A DNA stretch of 64,000 nt from Pseudonocardia kujensis (GTDB taxonomy: Bacteria; Actinomycetota; Actinomycetes; Mycobacteriales; Pseudonocardiaceae). Under the pieces are notes generated by a model that saw nothing but the letters and a program-made list of their open reading frames with translations, was not told where the DNA came from and did not search any database. The stretch is from positions 52,172-116,171 of the forward strand of contig NZ_JAJSOK010000021.1 in assembly GCF_021283305.1 (NCBI RefSeq), written 5' to 3'. Position 1 is the stretch's first letter. Each line of letters starts with the position of its first letter. A program made the translations under genes and the position numbers. Shown here one piece after another: positions 1 to 8,454 of the stretch.

Positions 1-201
1 GGCGCGGCCGCCGCGTCGCTCGTGCTCGGTCTGCTCGCGGGCGCCGCCCTCGACGCAGTCGGGCCCCGGGCCATGTTCGGCATCGCCGCCGCCGTGACCG
101 CCGCCCTCGGGGTGCTGTGCGTCGGCCAGGCCCGACGCGCGCCTGGGCCGGGTCTGAGCGTCTCCTTTCCGCTGTCGACCTCCAAGGGAGAACCGTCATG
201 A
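1..201 (+). CDS. C-terminal end of a membrane transporter (partial, probably MFS)
   Basis: Frame 1 is open from the window edge to a TGA at 199-201 and encodes 66 residues. The first 45 are strongly hydrophobic and Ala/Leu/Gly/Val rich, as in the last one or two membrane helices of a 12-helix permease, with a short polar cytoplasmic tail. Its stop overlaps the ATG of the next gene (ATGA at 198-201), so it is the upstream cistron of the amidohydrolase/amidase operon and probably imports their substrate. Family assignment to the major facilitator superfamily is inferred from context, as only the tail is visible. Confidence 0.6.
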   Translation, partial: GAAAASLVLGLLAGAALDAVGPRAMFGIAAAVTAALGVLCVGQARRAPGPGLSVSFPLSTSKGEPS

Positions 202-1382
202 CCGTCCTGCGCAACGCCCGGCTGCTGGGCCGGACCGGGCTCCACGACGTCCACCGGTCCGACGGGGTGATCACCGCCGTCGAGCGGGCCGCTGGCCGGG
301 TCGACGGGACCGACGGCGTGGACGCGGGGGGCCGGGTCGTCCTCGCCGGCCTGGTCGACGCCCACGTCCACCTGGACAAGGCGTACGTACTGCCGGCATT
401 GGAGGCGCGCGGGGCATTCGAGGGCGGAGACGTGGCCGCGGCGATGGCCGCGACCCGCGCACTGCGCGCCGAGCTCGGCACGGCCATCATCGAGCCCGGG
501 ATGGAGCGAGTTCTCCGCTCGATGCGCCGGCAGGGCACCGTCGCCGCGCGGGCGCACGTCGAGATCGACGTCGGCATCGACCCCGCGGTGGTCGAGCTGC
601 ACCGGAAGGTGGCCACCGACCATCCGGACGTCGCCGTCCAGCTGGTGGCGTTCCCGCAGAACGGGACGTCCCACGACCCCGGGGCCGGCGCGCGGCTCGC
701 CCGGGCCCTCGACGACGGCTGCACCGTCGTCGGCGGCTGTCCCTACGCCGACGACGACCCGGAGGGCCACCTGGACCTCGTGTTCGGGCTCGCCGCCGAC
801 CGCGGCCTGCCCGTCGACCTGCACCTGGACCTCACCGACGACGCCGCCGCGGCGCAGGTCGACCTCGTGCTGCCGCGGGTCGCCCGGTCCGGCCTGGAGG
901 GCCGGGTCACCGTCGGCCATATGACGGCGCTGTCGGCGCTCTCCCCCGAGCGGCGGGCGAGCGTGCTGGCCGGGCTGCGCGATCTCGGCATCTCGCTCGT
1001 CGCGATCCCCACCACCGACCTGTGGCTGTCCGGCCGCACCGCCGAGCGGCCGGGGGCGCGTGGTCTGGCGCCGCTGCGCGCACTGCTCGACGCGGGCGTC
1101 TCCACCGCGCTGGCCAGCAACAACCACCAGAACGCGTTCACCCCCGTCGGCGGCGGCGGGCTGCTGCGCGTGGCCTGGCTGGCGGCCCTGGTCGCCCAGA
1201 TCGGCGACTCGCCGGGACTGGCCCGGCTCCTGTCCGCGGTGTCCGACGTCCCGGCGCGGATCCTCGGGCTGGGGCCATGGGGCATCGAGCCCGGCTCGGT
1301 CGCCCCGCTGCTGGTCCTCGACGCCGAGGAGCCACTCGACGCGGTCCGCGAGGCGCCCGCCGTGGTGGAGCGGGTCGGATGA
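198..1382 (+). CDS. Amidohydrolase, cytosine deaminase-like
   Basis: 394-residue metal-dependent hydrolase of the amidohydrolase superfamily, acting in the cytoplasm on a cyclic or linear amide, amidine or aminated ring. Visible motifs are the N-terminal metal motif HVHLDK, a RAHVEID strand, DLHLD with a candidate metal His and VGHMTALS. At the position where cytosine deaminase and AtzC-like enzymes carry the catalytic Asp (S-D-N), this protein reads ASNNHQNAF, with Asn. ATG 198 is chosen because it overlaps the upstream stop and gives the usual family N-terminus; an upstream in-frame GTG at 117 lies inside the upstream gene. Its own stop overlaps the amidase start (ATGA, 1379-1382), so the two are coupled. 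The substrate cannot be read from sequence. Confidence 0.82.
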   Translation: MTVLRNARLLGRTGLHDVHRSDGVITAVERAAGRVDGTDGVDAGGRVVLAGLVDAHVHLDKAYVLPALEARGAFEGGDVAAAMAATRALRAELGTAIIEPGMERVLRSMRRQGTVAARAHVEIDVGIDPAVVELHRKVATDHPDVAVQLVAFPQNGTSHDPGAGARLARALDDGCTVVGGCPYADDDPEGHLDLVFGLAADRGLPVDLHLDLTDDAAAAQVDLVLPRVARSGLEGRVTVGHMTALSALSPERRASVLAGLRDLGISLVAIPTTDLWLSGRTAERPGARGLAPLRALLDAGVSTALASNNHQNAFTPVGGGGLLRVAWLAALVAQIGDSPGLARLLSAVSDVPARILGLGPWGIEPGSVAPLLVLDAEEPLDAVREAPAVVERVG

Positions 1383-2566
1383 CCGCCCCGACCCGGTCAT
1401 CGCCCTTCCTGCGCGGGGGCGTCCGGCGGCTCAGCACAGGTGCCGCGCAGGGCCCGTTGCAGGACCTCGAGTACGTGGTGAAGGACCTCATCGACGTCGC
1501 CGGCAGCCGAACCGGGGCGGGCAACCCGACCTGGTTGGCCGGACAGGCGCCCGCGCCCCGGTCCGCCCCGGTCGTCGCCGCGCTCGCCGCGGCAGGTGCG
1601 GACTGTGTCGGCAAGGCGCACACGGACGAGTTCGCGTTCAGCCTGGCCGGGGTGAACGCCCACTACGGCCCCTCGACGAACCCCGCCGTGCCAGGGGCGA
1701 CCGCCGGGGGCTCGTCCAGCGGGTCCGCCGCGGCAGTGGCGGCGGGTCTCGTCCCGTTCGCGCTCGGAACCGACACAGGCGGCTCGGTGCGGGTACCCGC
1801 CTCGTACTGCGGAACGGTCGGGGTCCGACCCACCCACGGCCGGGTGAGCCTGCGCGGCGTGACCGCCCTGGCCCCCAGCTTCGACACCGTGGGCTGGTTC
1901 ACCCGCGACGCCGACCTGGCGGCCACAGTCGGGTCCGTGCTGCTGGACGGCGCGCCCCGGACGGCGCGGCCGCGTCGGCTGGTGGTGCTGCACGAGGTGC
2001 TCGCCGGGCTGCCCGCCGCCGTCGCGGACGCGGTGCTCGGCAGCGCCGCCGCCGCGGCGGCGGACCTCGGCCTCGACATCAGCCGCACCGGACTGGGCGT
2101 GCCGCTCGACGAGTACGCCACCGTCTTCACCACCATCCAGGCCGCCGAGGCGTGGCGGGTCCGCGGGGCCTGGCTGCGGGCGCACCCCGAACGGGTGTCA
2201 CCGGACGTCCTCACCCGCTTCCGGGCAGGCGCCGACGTCGACGACCGGCGCCTCGCCCAGGCCCGGCGGGACCGCGCGCGGCTCGCCGCGGTCCTGCACC
2301 AGACCTGGGACGACGGCACCACAATCGTCGTGGTCCCGAGCACCGCGAGCCCGGCCCCGGACCACGAGGACCTGGCCGGACCCGGGGCGGCCGCGATCCG
2401 GGCCGCGACACTGCGGCTGACGAGCCTCGCCGGCATCGCCGGCGCCCCGGTCGTCGGGTTGCCGTTGGCGAAGGTGGCGGGCCGCCCGCTGGGCATCGGT
2501 CTGCTGGGCCCACCCGGGACGGACGAGATCCTGCTCCGCCTGGCCACCGTCCTCGAAGGCAGGTGA
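1379..2566 (+). CDS. Amidase signature family hydrolase
   Basis: 395-residue amidase of the Ser-cisSer-Lys class. The catalytic Lys lies in VVKDLIDV near residue 37, the glycine/serine signature GGSSSGSAAAVAAG holds the cis-Ser, and DTGGSVRVP contains the nucleophile region. It hydrolyses a carboxamide to acid and ammonia and resembles AtzF/AtzE-like and GatA-like enzymes, although it is shorter than AtzF and lacks that enzyme's C-terminal domain. It is coupled to the amidohydrolase by a 4-nt overlap, so the pair probably removes ring nitrogen in two steps after uptake by the upstream transporter. No terminator-like hairpin is obvious immediately after the stop. Confidence 0.88.
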   Translation: MTAPTRSSPFLRGGVRRLSTGAAQGPLQDLEYVVKDLIDVAGSRTGAGNPTWLAGQAPAPRSAPVVAALAAAGADCVGKAHTDEFAFSLAGVNAHYGPSTNPAVPGATAGGSSSGSAAAVAAGLVPFALGTDTGGSVRVPASYCGTVGVRPTHGRVSLRGVTALAPSFDTVGWFTRDADLAATVGSVLLDGAPRTARPRRLVVLHEVLAGLPAAVADAVLGSAAAAAADLGLDISRTGLGVPLDEYATVFTTIQAAEAWRVRGAWLRAHPERVSPDVLTRFRAGADVDDRRLAQARRDRARLAAVLHQTWDDGTTIVVVPSTASPAPDHEDLAGPGAAAIRAATLRLTSLAGIAGAPVVGLPLAKVAGRPLGIGLLGPPGTDEILLRLATVLEGR

Positions 2567-3431
2567 CGATAGTGAGTTGCGGGGATAGGAGCTCACCTCT
2601 TCCCACACAACTAAAGGTCCGCTGGTGAGGTCAACGGGTTCGAGCTGAGACCCCGCAGTCTCCGAGTCCGGACAGCTGGCGAAGGCTGGCCTCCCATTCG
2701 GGTCGGGCCTTCGCCTGGTACGTATGGTGCGTCGCGAAGCTGCGCAGCCCGCGGCGAAGACCGTCGACGTCCACCGGCCACCACTGACTGTCGATGTCAG
2801 CAATACCGCGGCGCCCGATCGTGGAAGCGGGCGACGCCACGATCGCCCACGTGGACTGCCCAACTACTCCGCTTCGCCCTACTACACAACCACCCGCCAT
2901 GGATTGCCTATTCGGCCCACGGATGAAGCGTGACCGAGTGCCCGGCCTGCTCGCTGGCGTCGCTGCGCAGCTGCGGGAGGTCCACGCTGAACGAGACGCC
3001 CCCTGGCCTCCCACCCATGACAGACGCTCCGCACCTCGGTCAGGCGGGGATTCGCGAAAGCCAGCGGGGCTGCCCACCGTCGCAGATCGCTACAACCTCA
3101 ACGACCTCCGAGATGCGATGCTCCGCTGCGATGATTGAACAGCCAGAACTTGCGGTACGGCGCAGAACGCTGGGCCATGAATCCTCACGTTGACCGCCGA
3201 TTAGACACACATGTCGCACTGAAGTGCAAGCGCGGTTGAACGCATCCGACTAGCAACCGGCTCACATTTGCATGACTGTTACACGCCCTTCCGGCACTGC
3301 GTCCACGTCGCCCACCCCATCGCTAAGCGCCGACGATCGCCCCAATTCTTCTACACGTAAGACCTTCCAACCAGATGCCACGCCCTTCGCGGGCGAGTTC
3401 ATTCATCGAGTGATGCAAGAGGAGAAAGATC
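2567..3431. other. Non-coding stretch upstream of the first mycofactocin SDR
   Basis: About 860 bases without a convincing gene. Short open frames on both strands have no family match, poor codon bias and no ribosome-binding site. Base composition is visibly less GC-rich than in the neighbours, especially from 3180 to 3430, which suggests promoter DNA or a decayed gene. It holds a copy of the shared inverted repeat at 3079-3095 and a ribosome-binding site, AGAGGAGAAA, at 3418-3427 for the gene at 3432. Confidence 0.5.
3079..3095. promoter_or_regulatory. Putative operator, copy A of the shared inverted repeat
   Basis: GTCGCA-GAT-CGCTAC followed by AA matches the consensus TTGTMGCR-NNN-YGCTACAA found at five other places. 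It lies about 340 bases upstream of the first mycofactocin-coupled SDR, a distance suited to an enhancer-type GAF/AAA/Fis activator. Binding is inferred from recurrence only. Confidence 0.5.
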
Positions 3432-4265
3432 ATGGCTGGACGAGTTGAGGGCAAAGTCGCCTTCATCACTGGCGCTGCACGCGGCCAGGGGCGCTCGCAC
3501 GCGCTCCGGCTGGCCCAGGAGGGTGCCGACATCATTGCGGTTGACATCTGCGAGGGCGTTCCCTACGAGGTGAGCCCGCCTGCAACCGAGGCCGACCTCG
3601 CCGAGACGGTGCGCCAGGTCGAGGCCCTCGACCGACGAATCGTGGCCAAGAAGGCGGACGTGCGAGACTTCGACGCGGTCAAGACCGCGGTCGAGGAAGG
3701 CGTCGGCCAGCTCGGGCGACTCGACATCGTCAGCGCGAACGCCGGTGTCGTCGGCACCCCCACGCCCGCGGAGTCGCTACCCGAGGACGAGTGGCGCACG
3801 ATGATCGACATCAACCTGAGCGGTGTGTGGCACACGGTCAAAGCAGCGATTCCCCACATCAAGGCCGCCGGCAACGGTGGCTCGCTCGTCCTCACCAGCT
3901 CGGTGGCGGGCGTGCGCGGATATGCCAACATGGCGCACTACGTGTCGGCCAAGCACGGTGTCGTCGGACTGACCCGCACCCTGGCGATGGAGCTGGCACC
4001 CGCCAACATCCGGGTGAACAGTGTCCACCCCACCCAGGTCAATACCGACATGATCCACAATCAGCCCATCTACGACCTGTTCGCAGGTAAGTCGGGTGCT
4101 ACCCGCGATGAGTTCGCCGAGGCGTCGAGCGGGCTGCAGTTGCTGCCGATCCCTTGGGTCGAACCGATCGACATCTCCAACGCTGTGCTGTTCCTCGCCA
4201 GCGACGAGGCTCGGTACATCACCGGTGCGGCGCTGTCGGTCGACGCCGGCAGCTACCTGCTCTGA
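3432..4265 (+). CDS. Mycofactocin-coupled SDR family oxidoreductase (copy 1)
   Basis: 277-residue short-chain dehydrogenase. The cofactor motif TGAARGQG is at residues 13-20, the catalytic Ser lies in LTSSVAG near 156, and Tyr170 and Lys174 form the YxxxK pair. The long insert after the second strand, containing a TEADLAETV-like stretch and LDRRI, is typical of the mycofactocin-associated subfamily (carveol-dehydrogenase-like, TIGR03971). These enzymes hold NAD(H) tightly and pass electrons to mycofactocin, oxidising alcohols. The start has a strong ribosome-binding site (AGAGGAG). It is transcribed alone, convergent with the regulator at 4596-6380, from which a long inverted repeat separates it. 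Close paralogues lie at 22511 and 23672. The mycofactocin biosynthesis genes are not in this window. Confidence 0.9.
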   Translation: MAGRVEGKVAFITGAARGQGRSHALRLAQEGADIIAVDICEGVPYEVSPPATEADLAETVRQVEALDRRIVAKKADVRDFDAVKTAVEEGVGQLGRLDIVSANAGVVGTPTPAESLPEDEWRTMIDINLSGVWHTVKAAIPHIKAAGNGGSLVLTSSVAGVRGYANMAHYVSAKHGVVGLTRTLAMELAPANIRVNSVHPTQVNTDMIHNQPIYDLFAGKSGATRDEFAEASSGLQLLPIPWVEPIDISNAVLFLASDEARYITGAALSVDAGSYLL

Positions 4266-4294
4266 TCGACCGCTAGGTTCCCCAGCGTCGCAAC

Positions 4295-4358
4295 GGCGAC
4301 GGGGGCAAGGATTCTCCGACGCCCCTCGGTGGGCCAAGTATCCTTGCACCCCGTCGCC
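4295..4358. terminator. Long imperfect inverted repeat, likely bidirectional terminator
   Basis: Arms 4295-4312 and 4340-4358 (GGCGACGGGG-GCAAGGAT and its complement with a single-base bulge) flank a 27-base loop. It sits between the convergent SDR (stop 4265) and regulator (stop 4596). There is no T-run, as is common in actinomycetes. Confidence 0.6.
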
Positions 4359-4595
4359 GGGGCGGCGCGTCGCCGGTCTGCAGCGACCAGCAACATTGAG
4401 CTGGTGAGCCACGAATAGGCGGCCAGACGCGTGCAAAGCTCGGAGAACGCCGACGTACTCGACCCTGACCATAGGCGGGGACGGCTGGGTGACGCGGTGC
4501 TCAGTCGAGCCCGGCTGCCGCCGAGGTGTACGGCGGCACCATCCGGGTGCATGTGGCCCGGTCCTCCGCACCTCGGCCGAGGGTGGGCGATCCCG

Positions 4596-6380
4596 TCAAT
4601 AGACGGCGGACGAGAGGTCCAGACCAAGAGCTCGGACCTTCCGATAGAGCGTCGACCTGGCTATCCCGAGCGACAGCGCGGCTTGGTTCTTGTTGCCGCC
4701 CGCAGCCTGCAGGGCATTCATGATCGCCTGGGCTTCGGTCTGCTCCAGGCTCGCGAGCGGGCGTCGGGCCCCTCGAGCGAGGTACTCGGGCGGCAGGTGC
4801 TCCACACCGATTCGGCGTCCGCTCGACCGCCCCACGACGAGCCTACGGACAAGTGCGTTGAGCGAGTTCAGGTTCCCCGGCCAGTCCAGACGGCTGAGGG
4901 TCTGAATCGCCTCGGGTGTCCACTGCACCTGTGCAGCACCACCGGTAACCCGCTCCGTCAGGTGAGCAACCAGGTCGTTGAAGTCCTCGAGTCGATCTCG
5001 CAGAGGCGGTACCTCGAGCACAGCGGTGAACGAGTCGAGCAACGCGTTGTGGCTCGTCGAGTCGAACGCCAGCTTCTCCGCGGTGGCCAGAAGCCTGTGC
5101 GGGGGCCGTCGGCGAAGGGTCGCCAGGGCCGCCAGGGCGGACGACGCACCGAGCATCTCGACATGTCTGATCACCACTGACACGTCCGGAGCGTCGAGGA
5201 GGGCCTCGAGGTCCCGACACCATCTCGCATCTCCACGCGACGACGCGTCGGCGGCGTCGATGACGCGCACGTCCCGCCAGCCCTGAAGAGCTTGTGCAAC
5301 GGCGAGCCGCCCCGAGCCGGCTTCGCCGGTCACGAGGATCGGTGTCCGGCTGCCCCTGTGCTCCGCCGCGTCACGACAGAACGCCCGCCAGGCCGCGCTC
5401 CGACCGACCAGGCGCGGGAGCTGGGCGAACCCGCTCGCCGTCGTGGTGCCCTCGACGGCCCGACGAGGCTGGGTCTGCTTCTTGATCATCAGCACCGCGC
5501 CTGCGTCGTCGGTCTCGTGGGAGACCGCCCGACAGTCCACCGTCAGGACCTGCCCGTCCGGCAGGGTGAGCGTGGTCGGGCCCTGCAGACGGTCGACGAG
5601 GCTGCGGCGGGCGTGTTCCCACAGCAAGCTCTGGTCGACTCCGCCGAGGAGCCGGGCCGCCGCGGCATTGGTGATGATCGTCTTCGAGTCGAGTGCGACC
5701 ACGGGGTGACGAGCGTCCCGGTTGTGTGCGGTGTAGGCATCGAGGAGCTGTTGCTCGCGGTGTGAGGCCCTGATCCGCAACGCCTCCGTGACCGCGGCGA
5801 CGAAGTCGATGATCCACGGCAGCATGATCGGAGCTGTGTCCCACAGCCGACAGATGAGGGAGACGCTTCCGAGGAGCCGGCGGTTCACGGGGTGGATGAT
5901 CGGCGCGGTCGAGCAGCTGAAGTCACGGAACTTCTCGGAGAAGTGCTCGGGACCTTTGATCATCTCGGGCCGGCCGGTCAGCATGGCTATGAGGCTTGTG
6001 GTCCCGACCGTCGACTCGTCCATGTTCGTGCCGGGGGCGACGCCGAGGTTGTCCATCACAGCGGCCAGCGCCGGGTCCTTGACCCAGCGACTGAGCAGCC
6101 GGCCGTCTCGGTCGGTGAGTACGAGGGCGTAGGCGCCGTGCTCCAGCGCCGCCTCGTACTTGTCCACGATCGGCGCGACGGCGCGAGCCAGGTAGTTGTC
6201 GGCTTCCGACTCCAGCAGATGGCGAGGCTCGACCCGTTCTGGATGCAGCCCCTGCAGTCGTGACCGCCGCCAGGAGTCGTAGACCGTGGGACGGATGAGT
6301 CTCGGGGGCGACGGCACCTGCGCCACGGAGGACGAGAGGACGTCGTCACGGGCCTGTGAGAACTCGCGGAGCCAACTCAT
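4596..6380 (-). CDS. AcoR-like transcriptional regulator: GAF, degenerate AAA+, Fis HTH
   Basis: 594-residue regulator. The N-terminal half resembles AcoR, with a VYDSWRRSR region and then a GAF sensor around residues 60-200. A PAS-like middle part follows, then an AAA+ domain with a degenerate Walker A (GEAGSGR near residue 349, Arg in place of the usual Lys-containing end) and no GAFTGA loop. The last 45 residues form a Fis-type helix-turn-helix (GGNKNQAALSLGIARSTLYR). It therefore looks like a sigma54 activator that no longer contacts sigma54, as known in actinomycetes (MimR- and AcoR-like). ATG 6380 is chosen because it overlaps the stop of a 29-codon leader ORF (ATGA); a GTG at 6452 is an in-frame alternative. 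It probably controls nearby oxygenase and SDR genes through the shared inverted repeat. Confidence 0.85.
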   Translation of the reverse strand: MSWLREFSQARDDVLSSSVAQVPSPPRLIRPTVYDSWRRSRLQGLHPERVEPRHLLESEADNYLARAVAPIVDKYEAALEHGAYALVLTDRDGRLLSRWVKDPALAAVMDNLGVAPGTNMDESTVGTTSLIAMLTGRPEMIKGPEHFSEKFRDFSCSTAPIIHPVNRRLLGSVSLICRLWDTAPIMLPWIIDFVAAVTEALRIRASHREQQLLDAYTAHNRDARHPVVALDSKTIITNAAAARLLGGVDQSLLWEHARRSLVDRLQGPTTLTLPDGQVLTVDCRAVSHETDDAGAVLMIKKQTQPRRAVEGTTTASGFAQLPRLVGRSAAWRAFCRDAAEHRGSRTPILVTGEAGSGRLAVAQALQGWRDVRVIDAADASSRGDARWCRDLEALLDAPDVSVVIRHVEMLGASSALAALATLRRRPPHRLLATAEKLAFDSTSHNALLDSFTAVLEVPPLRDRLEDFNDLVAHLTERVTGGAAQVQWTPEAIQTLSRLDWPGNLNSLNALVRRLVVGRSSGRRIGVEHLPPEYLARGARRPLASLEQTEAQAIMNALQAAGGNKNQAALSLGIARSTLYRKVRALGLDLSSAVY

Positions 6381-6466
6381 GAGAGGGACCCGTTGCCAGG
6401 ACGCCGGGAACCTGCGGGGAGGGCCGGCGTTCCCCACGACAATGCCTTCCACGGCCGCAACAGCAT
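6377..6466 (-). CDS. Leader ORF coupled to the GAF/AAA/Fis regulator
   Basis: A 29-codon frame starts at ATG 6466-6464 with a good Shine-Dalgarno sequence (GGAGG at 6480-6476, nine-base spacing). Its TGA (6379-6377) overlaps the regulator's ATG (6380-6378). The regulator's own start has no visible Shine-Dalgarno sequence, so its translation may depend on ribosomes terminating here. The peptide begins MLLRPWKALSWG, contains two Trp and is basic; no family is recognised. It may be only a coupling device. Confidence 0.45.
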   Translation of the reverse strand: MLLRPWKALSWGTPALPAGSRRPGNGSLS

Positions 6467-6557
6467 GAGCTAGAGCCTCCGTCCGCCTCCGTTGGCAGCG
6501 TGCGAAGCGGGTTGCCTCCGCGCCGGAGGAGGCTACCTGTATCCATCTGCGACGGAT

Positions 6558-6573
6558 TGTAGCGAAATGGGAC
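6558..6573. promoter_or_regulatory. Imperfect copy B of the shared inverted repeat
   Basis: The half-site TGTAGCG is followed by AAT and then GGGAC-like bases, giving one good half-site and a second half with about two mismatches. It lies 92 bases upstream of the leader ORF of the GAF/AAA/Fis regulator, a suitable place for autoregulation. Confidence 0.3.
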
Positions 6574-6701
6574 GGTGCCCATCGGGGCGATCGAGCGAGA
6601 CCCAGCCGTCCTGTCCGCCCGGTCGCGCCGACGTCGAACGAGGGATCGCGGCCGAGGAGTCGGCGGGCCGTGGAGCGGCCTCGCGCCTGCTCTCCGACCG
6701 G

Positions 6702-6737
6702 CGAAGGTGGGCCGGCCGACCATCCGGCCCACCTTCG
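6702..6737. terminator. Terminator-like hairpin after the LLM gene
   Basis: A perfect 14-bp stem, CGAAGGTGGGCCGG (6702-6715) with its complement (6724-6737), encloses an 8-base loop. It lies just downstream of the LLM stop on the minus strand, without a T-run. Confidence 0.65.
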
Positions 6738-6787
6738 GGAGCGGCGCGGTCGACAGCGGTCGACCGGCCCCTCCGGATTGCCGTGCC

Positions 6788-7855
6788 CTACAGCGCCTTG
6801 AGCTCCGGCAGCACCTTCTCGCTGAAGAGGCGCATACTGGCCTCGGCCTTCTCGATGGGCATGCCCGCGTAGTAGAAGGCGCAGTTCAGGTCGTAGTCAC
6901 CGATGACCGCGCGGCGCGCCTTGATCTTCTCGATGATCTGGTCCGGAGTGCCCCAGGTCTGGGCGTTGACGTAGCCCTCCGCGGCCGCTTCCTGGCCGGC
7001 CTCGCGGATCATGGCTGCGACGGCGTCGTAGGACTTGTACCCCTTCGTGTCGCCGAAGTGCACCCCGGCGAACTCGTAGTGGCGCATGACCGTGGTGAAG
7101 TACCGGGAGATGTACTCAGTGGCCAGCTGCTTGGCCTCCTCCTCGTCCTCGGTGCACACCACGAACTCGGTCAGCGTGGGCGGCGGCGCATCGACGCCCT
7201 GCTCCTTGCGGTACTCCTCCTGGTAGGTGGAGATCAGCGGCGCGTGCTGCTCGATCGGGAACTGGACGAACGTCGCCATGGCCGCGCCCAACTTGGCCGC
7301 GACGCTCAGCGAGTCGGGAGACATCGCGATGCACACCATCCGGTCCCGGAAGCCCCTGGGCGGGGCCGGGGCGAGGGTGGCCTCGGGCTGCTTGAAGAAG
7401 CGGCCGTCGCCGACCGCGACACCCGTGTCGAGCGCGTTCAGCACCAGCTCGGCAGCCTCGTCGAACCGCTCGCGCGACTCGCTCATGTCGATGCCCATGG
7501 TCGCGTACTCGCTGCGAGCCAGACCGCGGCCCAAGCCGAGACGGACGCGACCGTTGGCGAGGATGTCGAGAAGGGCGACCTTCTCGGCCACCCGCAGCGG
7601 CTGGGTCCACCACGGCAGGATGATCGCGCCGGGCACCAGCTCGATGCTCTCGGTCCGGGCGGCCAGGTACGAGAGCAGCTGGGTGTTGTCCGGGCACATC
7701 GAGTAGTCACCGTCGAAGTGGTGCTCGATGCACCAGATCGCGGAGTAGCCGAGCGACTCGGCCAGCTCGGCGAGGCGCAGCTCCGCGGCGTAGAGCTCCG
7801 CGTCCGACATGCCGGTGTCGTGGTTCTGGAAGAGAAGCTGAAGGCTCGCCTTCAC
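6788..7855 (-). CDS. LLM class flavin-dependent monooxygenase (luciferase-like)
   Basis: 355-residue TIM-barrel bacterial-luciferase family protein. It shows the family pattern: an early EHHFDGDYSM segment, GAIILPWW and RVAEKVALLDILANGRVRLG strands, and a C-terminal GTPDQI region. Such enzymes use reduced FMN delivered by a separate flavin reductase and oxidise or cleave alkanes, ketones, terpenoids or heterocycles. The GTG start at 7855 has ACGGAGA about eight bases upstream. It is divergent from the SMP-30 gene across about 1 kb that carries two copies of the shared inverted repeat. The likely partners are the flavin reductase (10170) and the RibBA-like protein (10708), a grouping I recall from the Mycobacterium tuberculosis Rv1936-Rv1941 neighbourhood. 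Confidence 0.87.
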   Translation of the reverse strand: MKASLQLLFQNHDTGMSDAELYAAELRLAELAESLGYSAIWCIEHHFDGDYSMCPDNTQLLSYLAARTESIELVPGAIILPWWTQPLRVAEKVALLDILANGRVRLGLGRGLARSEYATMGIDMSESRERFDEAAELVLNALDTGVAVGDGRFFKQPEATLAPAPPRGFRDRMVCIAMSPDSLSVAAKLGAAMATFVQFPIEQHAPLISTYQEEYRKEQGVDAPPPTLTEFVVCTEDEEEAKQLATEYISRYFTTVMRHYEFAGVHFGDTKGYKSYDAVAAMIREAGQEAAAEGYVNAQTWGTPDQIIEKIKARRAVIGDYDLNCAFYYAGMPIEKAEASMRLFSEKVLPELKAL

Positions 7856-8392
7856 GGCAGATCTCCGTTCTTGTGATGGGTTGATCGGGCGAAACTGTGT
7901 TGCTCCGCGAGGTCCTCACGGCCTTCCACGAGGTCGTCGGGGTCGACGTGACGACGGCTTCACCGGGAGAACGTCATGCACTCACCACGGTCGTGGCGAT
8001 TCCCGCAGCGGGGGCAGAGGGTCGGAACCGTGGTCGGCGGACGCCGCTCGACCAACGGCCTCGGTGTGGATCGCGCAGTGGACATCGGTCCGGGGGCACA
8101 CCTGCCGACGATCGACGCCGGGGACTCGACTGCACCTCACGACCACGTCGACGAGGCGCGCTGCGGGTGTCGAGGTCGTGCCGTCCGTCCGACTCGACGG
8201 ACGGATCGCTACTCCCCGGGACGGCCCATCAGGAGTCCGGCTGGGTGCGTGACCGGGGAGCGGAGAGACGAAACTCGCCCACGAGAGACCTCACGGTGTC
8301 AACTCCTTTGTCCTATCGCCTTCGAGAAAGGCGACCACCATTCGTCCGACTGCCTCGACCAACGAGGCTACGGACAGGTGCCGCAACAGCGA

Positions 8393-8409
8393 TGTAGCGA
8401 TGCGCTACA
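8393..8409. promoter_or_regulatory. Putative operator, copy C of the shared inverted repeat
   Basis: A perfect inverted repeat, TGTAGCG-ATG-CGCTACA. It is centred 44 bases (about four helical turns) from copy D, in the divergent region between the LLM monooxygenase and SMP-30 genes. The arms are identical to those of copy E at 23558. Confidence 0.6.
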
Positions 8410-8437
8410 CCTGAAACGCACACCCTCCCGGGGGACC

Positions 8438-8454
8438 GTCGCAGGATGCTACAA
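8438..8454. promoter_or_regulatory. Putative operator, copy D of the shared inverted repeat
   Basis: GTCGCA-GGA-TGCTAC followed by AA. It is nearly identical to copy F at 26003 and is spaced an integral number of helical turns from copy C, as expected for cooperative binding of an enhancer-type activator. Confidence 0.55.

Larger units (their letters stand above)
6481..6787. other. Intergenic region between the LLM gene and the regulator
   Basis: About 300 bases that contain the terminator-like hairpin of the upstream LLM gene (6702-6737), an imperfect copy of the shared operator (6558-6573) and presumably the promoter of the regulator and its leader ORF. No gene is seen on either strand. 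Confidence 0.5.
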
